From: CAWCVR01 sp963799105
Lineage (GTDB): Bacteria > Acidobacteriota > Terriglobia > Bryobacterales > Bryobacteraceae
Assembly: GCA_963799105.1 (NCBI GenBank)
Contig: CAWCVR010000017.1
Span: 181,740-245,739, forward strand
DNA length: 64,000 bases
Reading direction: 5' to 3'
Made by a program: the position numbers and the translations under genes. The notes below the pieces were generated by a model. It was not told the origin of the DNA, did no database searches, and worked only from the letters and a program-made list of their open reading frames with translations. This document shows, piece after piece, positions 9,248 to 18,424 of this stretch. Within the stretch, counting starts at the first letter, position 1, and every line of letters begins with the position of its first letter.

Positions 9248-9488
9248 GCGAAAACGCGGGGACTGACGACTCCGCCCCAAGGCGCGCACCGTCTCCCGAC
9301 GAAGCGCCGCATCCCCCTGCGCCGCGTGGACGGAGCCGTCTCTCCCCCAGTGTTTTCGCCCCACGGCGACAGTCCGCGAAAACGCTGGGCCTAACGACTC
9401 CGTCCCCAGGCGCGCACCGTCTCCCGAGGAAGCGCCGCATCCCCCCCTGCGCCGCGTGAACGGAGCCGTCCGTCCTCAGTGCTTTCGC
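9248..9488. repeat. Second doublet of nested-palindrome repeats
   Basis: Copies at 9248-9359 and 9376-9488 match the doublet at 6619-6858 in order, orientation and spacing (16-base spacer). They again keep GCGAAAAC and GTTTTCGC-type ends (GCTTTCGC in the last). Some arm bases have changed. The rest of 9059-9651 holds the upstream region of paralogue A, the duplication junction near 9185, and the terminator of paralogue B. Confidence 0.85.
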
Positions 9489-9594
9489 CCCGTCCGGGAA
9501 CTTCCGCTTGTCCCATAGCGCCAGTCGTTATTGCAAGGAGGTTGCCTGGCGGATCGTCGGTCGCGACAGCCCGTATGGGACCGAACATCGCCAG

Positions 9595-9643
9595 GGAATC
9601 GCACGGCCCCCCCGGTACGCCGGGACGAAGCCGTGCGATTTCC
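9595..9643 (-). terminator. Terminator hairpin of the second TIGR03437 gene
   Basis: Arms GGAATCGCACGGC and GCCGTGCGATTTCC (one extra base) lie 8 bases past the stop of the gene at 9652. This is the position held by the perfect hairpin at 6909-6956 in the other unit, but the arm sequence differs, so structure is kept while sequence has changed. Confidence 0.6.
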
Positions 9644-9651
9644 GCCGACAC

Positions 9652-11757
9652 CTACTGGTACAACACCATCGGCCTGCCGATCTCGACAAAGCTCCCAAAG
9701 GTGCTCGGGATAGCCGATCCGTCCGACTTCAGAGTGGGCGAGAACGTGGCAAGGTAACTGCCGGAGTACACTTCGAGGATAGTCGTCTCGGTTCCGGTGC
9801 TGGCCGGCAACTGCGTGAGAATCGAACTGGGCACGGTGAAGGTCTTCTGCCCGGCCGTAGTGATACAAATGAACTCGGTCATGTTGGTAACCTGGCTGCT
9901 TCCCGTGCCGGTGCTAGTCGAGGAATACCCGAAGATCTGCACCTGATCGGACGCGTTGCCGCCCGTCCAGTTGAGCGTCAGGGGAGAACTGCGGTTGACC
10001 GTGCCGGGCAAGGGACTGGACAGAGTGAGCGGAGAGGGGGAAGTGAGCGAGGTGCTGAACGTGCCAACGTCGGCGCCGCCGGCTCCGTTCAAGGTGTAGC
10101 CTCCAGGCACAATCGCGAAGGTCGGCTGGCCCGGAATGGTTTCGAAGTCCGCGTTATACACGTAGTAGGAAATGCTGTTGTTCGTGGATATTTTGGTGAG
10201 GGCCTGGTTGGCCAGACCCGAACCGCCCGGGCCGGTGACGGAAACGGTGCCGGCATCGAGGCCCTTCGAACTGCCGGTGGAAGTGCCCGTGCCGATGGAG
10301 GTCATGTGAAATACCGTGCAACTTCCTTGCTGGATTACGGACACATCCACTTGTGGGGGGGCGGACGACAACTGGTATCCGGTGAGCGTGTTGAATCCTC
10401 CCTCAATCGCATCGGACTTCTCGGTGTCGTCCTTGTTGAACAGGGTGGTCTGCATGATGGCGAAACCGCCGGTGGTGATGGTTCCGCCCTGATCGAGTTG
10501 CTGCAACTGCGCGGTGGTATACCCGGGCATGACACAGGCCGTGGAACCGGAACTGGGCGCGATGGAGAGCGACGTGGGCGCGCTGAGAACGCCGTTCACC
10601 GAAATCTGAAAGGTCACCGCGCAGCCCGTCGCAATGTTGGCGGGCAGGCTGAAGTTGATTTGATCTTCCCCCGCGTAACCGGCGCGCCCGGCGAAGGCCA
10701 CCGGAATGGAGACGCCGCCGACGATGGCCTGAATATTCAGAGTCTTGCTGAAGTCGAATACGGGCGAGCCCGTGTTATCCCCCGCGGCGTACGCTCCCAG
10801 GCCGGTACCGTAGGCGATCATGTACTGTCCGGGATGGGCGGGAGAAATGGTCCAGCCGGGGAGCGTGCCCGTGGTCAAACGGTTCAAATCGTATTCCGTC
10901 GCCGAGACGTAATTCTCGACCGAAGCCAGGCCGGTGCCGGTGGAATCCTGCGTGATAAGTTCAAACTTGCTGGCCACCACCTGGGCCGCGAACGGGGCGC
11001 TGACAGTACCGTTGGTGACGGTCACATTGTAATTGCCCACAGCCACGGTGGATGGAAGAATGCCCGCGATCTGGTTCACACCGCTTTGGTTGTAGAGGTA
11101 GACCAGATACACGTCCGTGCCCGTGCCGCCCGCCACCGGCGTGAAGGTGACCTTGACGCCGCCCGAAACCGTGGGCCGCGGCGGCGCGAAGGGCGTGTAC
11201 CCGCTGGCCGAGAGGCTGGTGCCCTTGACGATGAAGATGCTGCCCTGAGCGATGTTCGGCGTGTTGCTGGCCGCATCCTGCACGGCGGTGATGGTGGGCG
11301 GGGTGGGCACCACGGTGCCGCCGGTCCCGAGCGTGCCCGCGCCGGAGAAGCTAAGGGTAAACACACTCCCGAGCGAACCCGCTCCCGGAAGGCTTGGGAA
11401 CGAGCCGTTGGCTCCGCTGTAGGTGCCCGTGCCGCCGGTGACGGTGGCCGAAGCGGTGCCGTTGCCCGACAGCATCGCTACAGGCATCGTGAATACTCCC
11501 GTAATCGTACCGCCGCCACCGGATAGCGTGATGGTGTAGGGTCCGGAATAGCCCGACGTTGAAGCGGCGAGCGTCGCGGAGAACGTTCCGCTCCCAACGC
11601 CGTTCGTCAGGCTGGCCGTTCCCGCGGCGGCAACGCTTATGCCGATGGTAAGGGTCGCATTCACCGTTAATGTGGTGCTGATGGTGGCGGCCTGCGCTCC
11701 GGCGCAAACCAGCAGGGCTAGGGTGCCACTGGCCACGGCGTGAAGTAGTCTGGACAT
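9652..11757 (-). CDS. Secreted TIGR03437-domain protein, paralogue B
   Basis: A 701-residue paralogue of the gene at 6965-9058 with the same signal peptide, the same SD (GGAGGAG before the ATG at 11757) and nearly identical sequence for about the first 400 codons. The C-terminal 250 residues differ more; for example GYSSTSTGTGSSQVTNMTEF replaces GGSSTTSGTGANQVTSTTDF. The shared TIGR03437-type domain spans about residues 165-385. Secretion is predicted; the role is unknown. The divergence pattern suggests the C-terminal beta domain is the variable, perhaps ligand-facing part. Confidence 0.85.
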   Translation of the reverse strand: MSRLLHAVASGTLALLVCAGAQAATISTTLTVNATLTIGISVAAAGTASLTNGVGSGTFSATLAASTSGYSGPYTITLSGGGGTITGVFTMPVAMLSGNGTASATVTGGTGTYSGANGSFPSLPGAGSLGSVFTLSFSGAGTLGTGGTVVPTPPTITAVQDAASNTPNIAQGSIFIVKGTSLSASGYTPFAPPRPTVSGGVKVTFTPVAGGTGTDVYLVYLYNQSGVNQIAGILPSTVAVGNYNVTVTNGTVSAPFAAQVVASKFELITQDSTGTGLASVENYVSATEYDLNRLTTGTLPGWTISPAHPGQYMIAYGTGLGAYAAGDNTGSPVFDFSKTLNIQAIVGGVSIPVAFAGRAGYAGEDQINFSLPANIATGCAVTFQISVNGVLSAPTSLSIAPSSGSTACVMPGYTTAQLQQLDQGGTITTGGFAIMQTTLFNKDDTEKSDAIEGGFNTLTGYQLSSAPPQVDVSVIQQGSCTVFHMTSIGTGTSTGSSKGLDAGTVSVTGPGGSGLANQALTKISTNNSISYYVYNADFETIPGQPTFAIVPGGYTLNGAGGADVGTFSTSLTSPSPLTLSSPLPGTVNRSSPLTLNWTGGNASDQVQIFGYSSTSTGTGSSQVTNMTEFICITTAGQKTFTVPSSILTQLPASTGTETTILEVYSGSYLATFSPTLKSDGSAIPSTFGSFVEIGRPMVLYQ

Positions 11758-11968
11758 TGTCTCCTCCGTAAATTGGGGGCGCGGTTCTCGCCCTCTAGTA
11801 CCGGATACGCGGATTTTCCGCCGAAAGAGGCTCGCGCGGATGTAAACAATCGCACAGTTCGACGGCGGCGGCCTCCGGACCACCCGCGCCTGGACCCACG
11901 GGTGGTAGTACAAAGGAACGTTATACTGTGGCGGGGGCGGGTGCGAATGTGGCCCCGAAGGAGCGAGC

Positions 11969-13639
11969 ATGCGGGCTTTCCGGTACTTGGCGGTGGCGGT
12001 GTTGGGTTGGGCGGCGGCGGCGAATGCGGCCGATGCCGACTGGTGGAAGAACGCCGTCATCTACGAAGTTTATCCGCGCAGTTTTGCCGACACCAACGGC
12101 GACGGCATGGGCGACCTCAACGGCATCACCGCGCACCTGGACTACCTGCGCGGCCTGGGCGTGGACGCGATCTGGATCACGCCGTTCTTTCCGTCGCCGC
12201 AGGTGGATTTCGGATATGACGTTTCCGACTACGTGGCTATCGACCCGCAGTACGGGACCATGGCGGACTTCGACAAGCTGGTGGCCGAGGCCGGGAAACG
12301 CCACATCCGGGTAATCACGGACCTGGTGGTGAACCACACCTCGGAGCGTCACCAGTGGTTCCTGGAATCGCGCTCGTCGCGAAACAACCCCAAGGCGGAC
12401 TGGTACGTGTGGCGCGACGGCGGGTGGTTCGGGCGGCCGCCCAACAACTGGCTGTCGATCTTCGGGCACAGCGCGTGGCAGTTCGATGCGGCGCGGCGCC
12501 AGTTCTACTACCACGCGTTCTATAAGGAACAGCCGGATCTGAACTGGCGGAACGCCGAGGTCCGCAAGGCCATGTACGACGTCATGCGGTTCTGGATGAA
12601 GCGCGGCGTGGCGGGGTTCCGGCTGGACGCGGTGCTCCAGTTGTTCGAGGACCCGCAGCTTCGCGACGAGGCGGTGGGGCAGGGACGGGCTCCCAACGGC
12701 GACCCCATCGAATCCCGCCAGTACACCGACAATCTGCCGGAGGTACACGACGTGCTGCGCGAGATGCGCAAGGTGACGGACGAGTTTCCGGGGCGGGTCC
12801 TGATCGGCGAAACCTACCTGCCGAACATCGAGGAGCTGGCCAAGATGTACGGGCGGGCCAACGACGAAACGCAATTGCCCATGGACCTGCAATTCATCAT
12901 GCACCCCGACTTTTCGGTGGCGGGCTTGCGGCGCAGGCTGGGCGAGGCCGAGGGGCGGCTGAACGGCAACCTGCCGCTGTTCGTGAGCGACAACCACGAC
13001 AACCGGCGGAGTTGGGACCGCCTGGGCGACGGGAAGCACAACGAGGAGATGGCGCGGTTGCTGGCCACGCTGCTGCTGGCGCCGCGCGCCACGGCGCTGC
13101 TGTACTACGGGCAGGAACTGGGGATGGCGAACAACGATCCCACGCGCGTGGAAGACGTGCGCGATCCCATCGGGAGGATGGCGTTTCCGGCGGTGAAAGG
13201 CCGCGACGGCGAGCGCACGCCCATGCCCTGGGACGGCTCGGCCAACGCCGGTTTCACGACGGGGGCGAAGACGTGGCTGCCGGTGGGGCCGGACCACGCC
13301 TGGCACAATGTGGCGGCGGAGTCGGGCGACCCGAAGTCGCTATTGAACTATTACAGGACGCTGATCCGGCTGCGCCGGGAGAACCCCGCGCTGCGCGACG
13401 GGGGGCTGAAGATGGTGGACGAGAACAACGCGAGCGTGCTCTCGTTCCTGCGGCAGAGCGGGACGGCGACGGTGCTGGTGGCGATGAACTTCAGCGGGCA
13501 GCCGCAAACGGTACGGTACGAGTTGGGCGGCACGGGGAAGTTGCGTACGCTGGCGAGTTCGTATGGAGCGGCGGAAACGGCGAGTGCGGCAGCGTTGGCG
13601 CTGCCGGCGTTGGGGGCGTATGTGGGGGCGGTGCGGTAG
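11969..13639 (+). CDS. Exported GH13 alpha-glucosidase/alpha-amylase-family enzyme
   Basis: Glycoside hydrolase of 556 residues, probably periplasmic, with a signal peptide to about residue 20 (AAAANAAD). The (beta/alpha)8 barrel regions are visible: DLVVNHTS (region I), nucleophile D220 in GFRLDAV (II), acid/base E281 in LIGETYLP (III) and transition-state D344 in SDNHDN (IV). A beta-sandwich domain C follows. The pattern is that of oligo-1,6-glucosidase or trehalose synthase-like enzymes acting on short alpha-glucans. GGAG lies 5 bases before the ATG, and TATACT at 11922-11927 may be a -10 box. The gene stands alone. Confidence 0.92.
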   Translation: MRAFRYLAVAVLGWAAAANAADADWWKNAVIYEVYPRSFADTNGDGMGDLNGITAHLDYLRGLGVDAIWITPFFPSPQVDFGYDVSDYVAIDPQYGTMADFDKLVAEAGKRHIRVITDLVVNHTSERHQWFLESRSSRNNPKADWYVWRDGGWFGRPPNNWLSIFGHSAWQFDAARRQFYYHAFYKEQPDLNWRNAEVRKAMYDVMRFWMKRGVAGFRLDAVLQLFEDPQLRDEAVGQGRAPNGDPIESRQYTDNLPEVHDVLREMRKVTDEFPGRVLIGETYLPNIEELAKMYGRANDETQLPMDLQFIMHPDFSVAGLRRRLGEAEGRLNGNLPLFVSDNHDNRRSWDRLGDGKHNEEMARLLATLLLAPRATALLYYGQELGMANNDPTRVEDVRDPIGRMAFPAVKGRDGERTPMPWDGSANAGFTTGAKTWLPVGPDHAWHNVAAESGDPKSLLNYYRTLIRLRRENPALRDGGLKMVDENNASVLSFLRQSGTATVLVAMNFSGQPQTVRYELGGTGKLRTLASSYGAAETASAAALALPALGAYVGAVR

Positions 13640-13711
13640 CGGGGGCGCGTCCGCTGCGGTCTCTACGCAACGCGAAGTTCGGCCGTGCCGTGCTTTCCTG
13701 GAAAACAAGAC

Positions 13712-15010
13712 ATGCCGAAACTCCTCCTGATTACCGCATCTTCGGATGGGATTCGCAGAGCGCGAAGGTCACGCTTCCTCAATCTCCAGCAGATTACCAT
13801 GCCGTATCTGGCTGCCAGGGCTCCTTCCGATTGGCAGGTATCTCACGTCGATGAAGAGGCCGAAGACATCGACTGGACGGAGCGACCCGATGTCGTGGGC
13901 ATTACTTTTCACACGCCTGGCGCTTATCACGCCTACGGTCTTGCGGCCCGATTCAGGTCGCGAGGCGCGTGCGTGGTAATGGGCGGCCCGCACGTGACGC
14001 TGCTGCCGGAGGAGGCCGGCCGGCATGCTGACGCGATCTTTGTGGGAGAAGCCGAAGGCCTTTGGGAGGAGTTCTTGAACGGTTTCGTAGCGGGGACCTA
14101 TCGCCGCGTGTATCGGCCTGCCTGCCCGGCGTCTCTGGATGGCGTCCCCATGGCGCGCAAAGCGCTCTATCATCGGAACGACTTCACGAACGGCGTCCTG
14201 TTTGCCACCAGGGGATGCCCGAACCGCTGCGATTTCTGCTCCATTGTCTTGATGTACCGGCACGGGTTGCGCAAGCGGCCCATTGCAGAAGTTGCGGCGG
14301 AATATGGTTCTTTCCCCGGGAAGAGGATTGTCTTCTGGGACGACAACATCGCAGCGGACACGGAATATGCGAAAGAGTTGTTTCGTGCGATCGCGCCCTA
14401 TCGCAAGTGGTGGAGCAGCCAGGCTACCGTCCATGCGGCCCAGGATGACGAATTTCTGGACGCGGCTGCCAGGAGTGGGTGCAAGCAGTTGTTCCTCGGC
14501 CTGGAGTCGGTCTCCCAGGCGAGCATGAAGGAGGTACGCAAAGGGTTTAACCGAGTGGACGATTACGCCCACATCGTCAAACGCGTCCATGCCCATGGGA
14601 TAGCCGTTCAGGCCGGGATTGTTTTCGGTTTTGACAACGACACTCCGGCGATCTTCAAAGATACTCTCGATTTTCTGGAAGACACGGGCGTTCAGAACGC
14701 GACGTTCAATGTCCTGACGCCATATCCGGGCACGCCGCTCTTTGAAAGGCTGGACGCTCAGGGGCGCATATTGACCAGAGACTGGCGGAAGTACAACGGA
14801 CGCACGGACGTGGTGTTTCAGCCGAATCAACTGAGCGTTCAAGAGCTGCTGGCCGGATTTCGGTACGCGAATCGGCGATTCTACTCTCTCCCCAGTGTGG
14901 TCAAACGCCTGTCGAGATCGCCCGTCCAGATATGGTGGACTCTTCCGTTGAACCTGGCGTATGTGGTTTCGTGGGCCAGAGCGCAATGGGGGATCTCGCC
15001 GTCACGTTGA
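13712..15010 (+). CDS. B12-binding-domain radical SAM protein
   Basis: A 432-residue protein of the class with an N-terminal cobalamin-binding Rossmann fold (PDVVGITFHT; VVMGGPHVTLLPEEA) and a radical SAM core with CxxxCxxC in ATRGCPNRCDFCSIV. The C-terminal part has the usual TPYPGTPLFERL motif. Members methylate unactivated carbons or act in lipid and hopanoid modification; the substrate here is not known. The start at 13712 is chosen over 13685 because the family N-terminus (MPKLLLI) begins there; its RBS is weak. It precedes folP by about 100 bases, with a hairpin between them, so a link to folate is doubtful. Confidence 0.85.
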   Translation: MPKLLLITASSDGIRRARRSRFLNLQQITMPYLAARAPSDWQVSHVDEEAEDIDWTERPDVVGITFHTPGAYHAYGLAARFRSRGACVVMGGPHVTLLPEEAGRHADAIFVGEAEGLWEEFLNGFVAGTYRRVYRPACPASLDGVPMARKALYHRNDFTNGVLFATRGCPNRCDFCSIVLMYRHGLRKRPIAEVAAEYGSFPGKRIVFWDDNIAADTEYAKELFRAIAPYRKWWSSQATVHAAQDDEFLDAAARSGCKQLFLGLESVSQASMKEVRKGFNRVDDYAHIVKRVHAHGIAVQAGIVFGFDNDTPAIFKDTLDFLEDTGVQNATFNVLTPYPGTPLFERLDAQGRILTRDWRKYNGRTDVVFQPNQLSVQELLAGFRYANRRFYSLPSVVKRLSRSPVQIWWTLPLNLAYVVSWARAQWGISPSR

Positions 15011-15028
15011 CCGCATACCGGGCAACGT

Positions 15029-15049
15029 GCCGCGGAGGCCCTCCGCGGC
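15029..15049 (+). terminator. Candidate hairpin after the radical SAM gene
   Basis: A 9-bp perfect stem, GCCGCGGAG and CTCCGCGGC with a 3-base loop, starts 19 bases past the stop. There is no T-run, so it may be an mRNA-stabilising hairpin or attenuator rather than a true terminator. Confidence 0.4.
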
Positions 15050-15113
15050 GCCGCGTCTAAGGCAAGCCGTGCCCGCGCCGCCGCGCGCCCGTGTGTGCGA
15101 CAGTAAGACTACG

Positions 15114-15962
15114 GTGAGAAAGCTCTTTTTCTGGAAGCTCAAGCGGCGCGAACTGCAATTGGGAGACCGCACGTTGCTGATGGCGGTCCTCAACGTCACA
15201 CCCGATTCCTTCTCGGATGGCGGCAAGTACCTGGAACCCGACCGCGCGTTTGCGCGCGCCATGGAACTCGAGGAGCAGGGCGCGGACATCATCGACATCG
15301 GCGCCGAATCCACGCGTCCCGGTTCGGCGCGCGTTACGGCGGCGGTGGAGTTGCAGCGCCTGATTCCGGTGCTGAAGCGCCTGCGCGACCACCTTGGCAT
15401 TCCGATTTCGGTGGACACGTACAAGGCCGAGGTGGCGGAGCGCGCGCTGGAGCTGGGCGCCGAGATCGTCAACGACCCGTCGGGGCTGACCTGGGAGCCG
15501 CACCTGGCGCGGGTGGTTTCCAACCACGACGCCGGCCTGGTGCTGAACCACATGCGCGGGCGGCCGGAGACCTGGGAGAAGCTGGCGCCCCTGCCCGACC
15601 CGATCGCCACCATCGGCCGCGACCTGGAGGCCGCCGTGGGGCGCGCGCGGCACGTGGGCATCGACAAATCGCGGGTGGTGGTCGATCCCGGCCTGGGCTT
15701 CGGGAAGCGCCGCGAGCAGAACGCCTTCATCCTGGCGCACCTTGGGGAATTTGCGCCGCTGGACCTGCCGATACTGACGGGTCCGTCGCGGAAACACTTT
15801 CTGGCTCACGAGTCCGCGGAAGAGACGTGTTTTGCCACGGCGGCGGCGGTGACGGTGAGTATCCTGGGCGGCGCGCACATTGTCCGCGTACACGACGTGC
15901 GGGAGATGCGGGCGGCCGCGGGCGTCGCCGACGAGATCTTACGCGCCCGGCAGAGTTCGTAG
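15114..15962 (+). CDS. folP: Dihydropteroate synthase
   Basis: DHPS joins para-aminobenzoate to the pterin diphosphate in folate synthesis, in the cytoplasm. The 282-residue product has the expected TIM-barrel signatures: MAVLNVTPDSFSDGG, DIIDIGAESTRPG, SVDTYKAEVAERAL, EIVNDPSG, VVDPGLGFGKRREQN and LTGPSRKHFL. GTG at 15114 is taken as the start because it gives the normal family length. An upstream GTG at 15093 would add seven residues, and the open frame back to 14961 runs into the previous gene. No other folate gene is nearby. Confidence 0.93.
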   Translation: MRKLFFWKLKRRELQLGDRTLLMAVLNVTPDSFSDGGKYLEPDRAFARAMELEEQGADIIDIGAESTRPGSARVTAAVELQRLIPVLKRLRDHLGIPISVDTYKAEVAERALELGAEIVNDPSGLTWEPHLARVVSNHDAGLVLNHMRGRPETWEKLAPLPDPIATIGRDLEAAVGRARHVGIDKSRVVVDPGLGFGKRREQNAFILAHLGEFAPLDLPILTGPSRKHFLAHESAEETCFATAAAVTVSILGGAHIVRVHDVREMRAAAGVADEILRARQSS

Positions 15963-16238
15963 TGCCGTGACCGCGAGATTCGGTGCTATCGCGAGACCGC
16001 CCGCTAACGCTCGCGGCTCCGTTCGGAGCCACGACCGCGGGGGAGTGGTTGCCCGTAAAGGCGCCAGACCACACGGTCGAAGACCAAGCCCGGATATCTC
16101 AGCGCGCCCCAGAGGCGCAGATCACCAGCGGGGGAAGGACCCACTCAGGTAGTTGTTGGTAGGACTTGATAGCTTGCGAGCGTCCGAGACGGGAAACCGG
16201 CTAGGGCGAAGCCTCGCGATAAAGCCCACGGAAGGTGG

Positions 16239-16545
16239 GTGAGCATGGAACCAAGTGCCCATGGGTATCGACCGAAGCGGAGCGCGCAGGAAGCAATCCA
16301 GGAAGTGCATGGGCTGCTTTGTGAAGGCTATACGGATGTCGTCAACGCCGATTTGTCCAAATACTTTGACACGATTCCGCACTCCGAGCTTCTGCAATGC
16401 GTGGCGAGGAGAATCGTTGAACAAGCACATGCTGCATTTGATCAAGATGTGGTTGAAGGTGCCGGTCGAAGAGAAGGATGAAGCGGGGAAGAAGAGGCTA
16501 ACGGGCGGCAAGGAGAATGAGCGCGGCACTCCGCAAGGAGGTGTG
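16239..16545 (+). pseudogene. Group II intron reverse transcriptase, middle fragment (broken)
   Basis: RT motifs GYRPKRSAQEAIQEVHGLL and VVNADLSKYFDTIPHSELL (catalytic-palm motif A region) are clear. The N-terminal third is missing: the homology starts abruptly at about 16256. One extra A near 16418 shifts the frame, and the protein goes on in the next frame as HMLHLIKMWLKVP to GTPQGGV. There it is cut by the mobile element at 16546. The missing rest resumes at 18837. The 270 bases before it (15963-16238) hold no gene and look like decayed intron RNA domains, ending with a start-like GTGAGCATGG. Confidence 0.85.
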
Positions 16546-18219
16546 ATGACGGCCTGAACGCAAAAGATAACATGGGTCGGGTTGGGCCGTCGGTGGCGGC
16601 TCAGGCGCGTGAGGCGCCCTCGGTGCTCCACTCGGATCGGGCGCGGAATTCGGCATCCGAATCGAGTGTCGAATGGTGATCGTTTTCCGGCCCACGAGAA
16701 CCTCCTTCACCAGTAGTCGCAAAATCTTCTGTCGCTCGGGCACGTCCAGCGTCTCCGCCCGTGCCTGCAATCGTGCATGGAAATCGGCGAGCGTTTCGAC
16801 CAAGCGTAGATACTTGGCTTGATCGCCGGCGACCGTCTCCAGCGACTGCAGTTCCGACTTAATGGCTTGGTCCCGCTGCCGGAGTTCCGGCATCCGGCAA
16901 CGAAGTTGTTCCAGACTCACTAGGCTTTCCTGGTAGGCCGTCAGCAAACGGTCCATGCCCTTCGCCAGTCGTGCATGGTCTCGGCGCAACTGATCTTCTC
17001 GCTGCTTCAACGGGTCGGCGTTTCTGGCCGCTTCGAGCCGGCGGTTCAACTCATCCTGGATGATGCTGGGATCTTCCAGCAACCGCACGACCTCCTTCCA
17101 GACCACTGCATCCAACTGGTCCTGACGAACCGGTGGATTGTCGCAGACGGCGCCTTTGAGATGACGATACGCGTCGGAGCCAATGCAGCGGTAGTAGTAG
17201 AGCCGGCGTGCGGAGGTTTGCGTTGAGGTGCGATAGAGCCCGTAGCCACAGCGCTCACAGACCAGCATCCCCTGTAACAAGGTCGGCTCAATCGTGCGCC
17301 GGGGCGAATGCCGTTTGTTCTGCTCCAACTGCTCTTGGGCCAGCGCGAAGGTCTCATCGCTGACCAAGGCGGGAACGGCAATCTCGATCCAGTCCTGGCG
17401 CGGCCGTTCGTGATTGGCGCTATCCCGGCTGGCCAACCCGTTGCGTTGCCGCAGCGGTCGCGTGATTCGCTGGCGTGGACGAAGCTCGGTCTTGCCGTAA
17501 CATGCCCGGCCTCGGTACGCCGGGTTGCGCAGCAAACCCCAGACCGTAGATCGCTCCCAGCGTGTCGTCTCCGTCCTGGTCGGAACCTGGCGTTCGTTGA
17601 GCATGCGAGCAATCGCGTTGATGCTGAGACCTTGCTGCGTGTACACCTCATACACCTGGCGCACGACGGCGGCTTCGGATTCGACGACTTCGTAGTATGC
17701 CGCCGCGGTGTCGCTCTTCCTCACATAGCGGTAACCGTACGGGGCGCCTGACAACACGTTGATCGATCCTTGGTGAGCACGGTGGCGCTTGCCGCGGCGA
17801 CTCCGCGCGGCGATCTGCGCCCGTTCATATTCGGCGATCATGCCCTGGAACTGCACCAGCAGTTGATCTTCAGGAGTGGAACCGGAAGGCGCCTTCAAGA
17901 AGACCAGTTCCACCCCGCAGCGCGACAACTCTTCGGCCAGCAGGACTTGATAGGCATACTTGCGGCTCAGCCGGTCGGGCGAATAGACCAGGGCCACCTC
18001 GATGTGCCCCGCCGCCGCCAAGTCTCGCAAAGTTTCCAGGCCTGGCCGCAGCAGAGTGGCGCCGCTGTAGCCTTCATCCTGGAAGCGCCACTCGGGTGGA
18101 ACCAGGTATCCATGGCTGCCGGCATACTCTTCCAGTGCCGCCAATTGGCTGCAGATCGTGTGGTTCTCTTTCTGGCGGTCCGAGGACACACGGGCGTAGA
18201 TAGCGGCCGGTCGCGTCAT
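16498..18219 (-). CDS. Large serine recombinase (resolvase/invertase family)
   Basis: A 573-residue site-specific recombinase. The N-terminal resolvase domain shows IYARVSSDRQ with the catalytic serine (about S12), then VYSPDRLSRK. A recombinase domain, a zinc ribbon (LVCERCGYGLYR with a later RCIG cysteine pair) and a long coiled coil (about residues 395-500) follow, as in large serine integrases. It presumably moves the element in which it lies. The last 20 or so codons cross the terminal inverted repeat at 16548-16571 and end in intron DNA, so the natural C-terminus is replaced or extended. AGGAGG lies before the ATG at 18219. Confidence 0.9.
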   Translation of the reverse strand: MTRPAAIYARVSSDRQKENHTICSQLAALEEYAGSHGYLVPPEWRFQDEGYSGATLLRPGLETLRDLAAAGHIEVALVYSPDRLSRKYAYQVLLAEELSRCGVELVFLKAPSGSTPEDQLLVQFQGMIAEYERAQIAARSRRGKRHRAHQGSINVLSGAPYGYRYVRKSDTAAAYYEVVESEAAVVRQVYEVYTQQGLSINAIARMLNERQVPTRTETTRWERSTVWGLLRNPAYRGRACYGKTELRPRQRITRPLRQRNGLASRDSANHERPRQDWIEIAVPALVSDETFALAQEQLEQNKRHSPRRTIEPTLLQGMLVCERCGYGLYRTSTQTSARRLYYYRCIGSDAYRHLKGAVCDNPPVRQDQLDAVVWKEVVRLLEDPSIIQDELNRRLEAARNADPLKQREDQLRRDHARLAKGMDRLLTAYQESLVSLEQLRCRMPELRQRDQAIKSELQSLETVAGDQAKYLRLVETLADFHARLQARAETLDVPERQKILRLLVKEVLVGRKTITIRHSIRMPNSAPDPSGAPRAPHAPEPPPTAQPDPCYLLRSGRHHTSLRSAALILLAAR

Positions 18220-18424
18220 TCAGAACCTCCTGCTCGCCGCTGGTTTGTCCGGTAGCGGCTCCGGCTGCCGGCCGGACTCTAGCGGGCATGAGCAGCTCAT
18301 ACGCCTGCGCCAGCTTCTCTGGCAACAGCCGATCAAATTGATATTCCAGCCGTAGCGTTCGTTGTCGATCCGGCGGCCGGTCAGCCACGACCTCCCCCGC
18401 GACGCAGTACCGCCGAGAAGGCAC
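18220..18424 (-). CDS. Small unknown frame between the two element genes
   Basis: An open frame on the minus strand overlaps the end of the RHH-like gene and the start of the recombinase gene. The stretch RLEYQFDRLLPEKLAQAYEL looks protein-like. The frame formally runs on to 18074 inside the recombinase, where it is only a shadow. It could be a small accessory protein of the element or a leader through which translation is coupled. No known domain is recognised. Confidence 0.35.

Larger units (their letters stand above)
6565..11885. repeat. Tandem duplication of about 2.65 kb (two units)
   Basis: Unit 1 runs from the 3' end of the peptidoglycan-binding gene (about 6565) to about 9185, and unit 2 from about 9185 to 11885. 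Each unit holds, in order, a copy of that gene's last codons, a doublet of nested palindromes, a terminator hairpin, a TIGR03437 gene on the minus strand, and its upstream region. The 5' halves of the genes and their upstream sequences are nearly identical, while the 3' halves have diverged. This suggests duplication with later gene conversion or uneven selection. Confidence 0.85.

Noticed and set aside
6619..9488. CRISPR array
   Set aside because: The repeats are 112 bp, occur as doublets and are internally palindromic without short unique spacers, so they are not CRISPR repeats.
7202..11526. Two plus-strand frames of 541 and 672 codons opposite the TIGR03437 genes
   Set aside because: They are antisense shadows caused by high GC and repeated sequence. 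The minus strand has signal peptides, SD sites and known domains.
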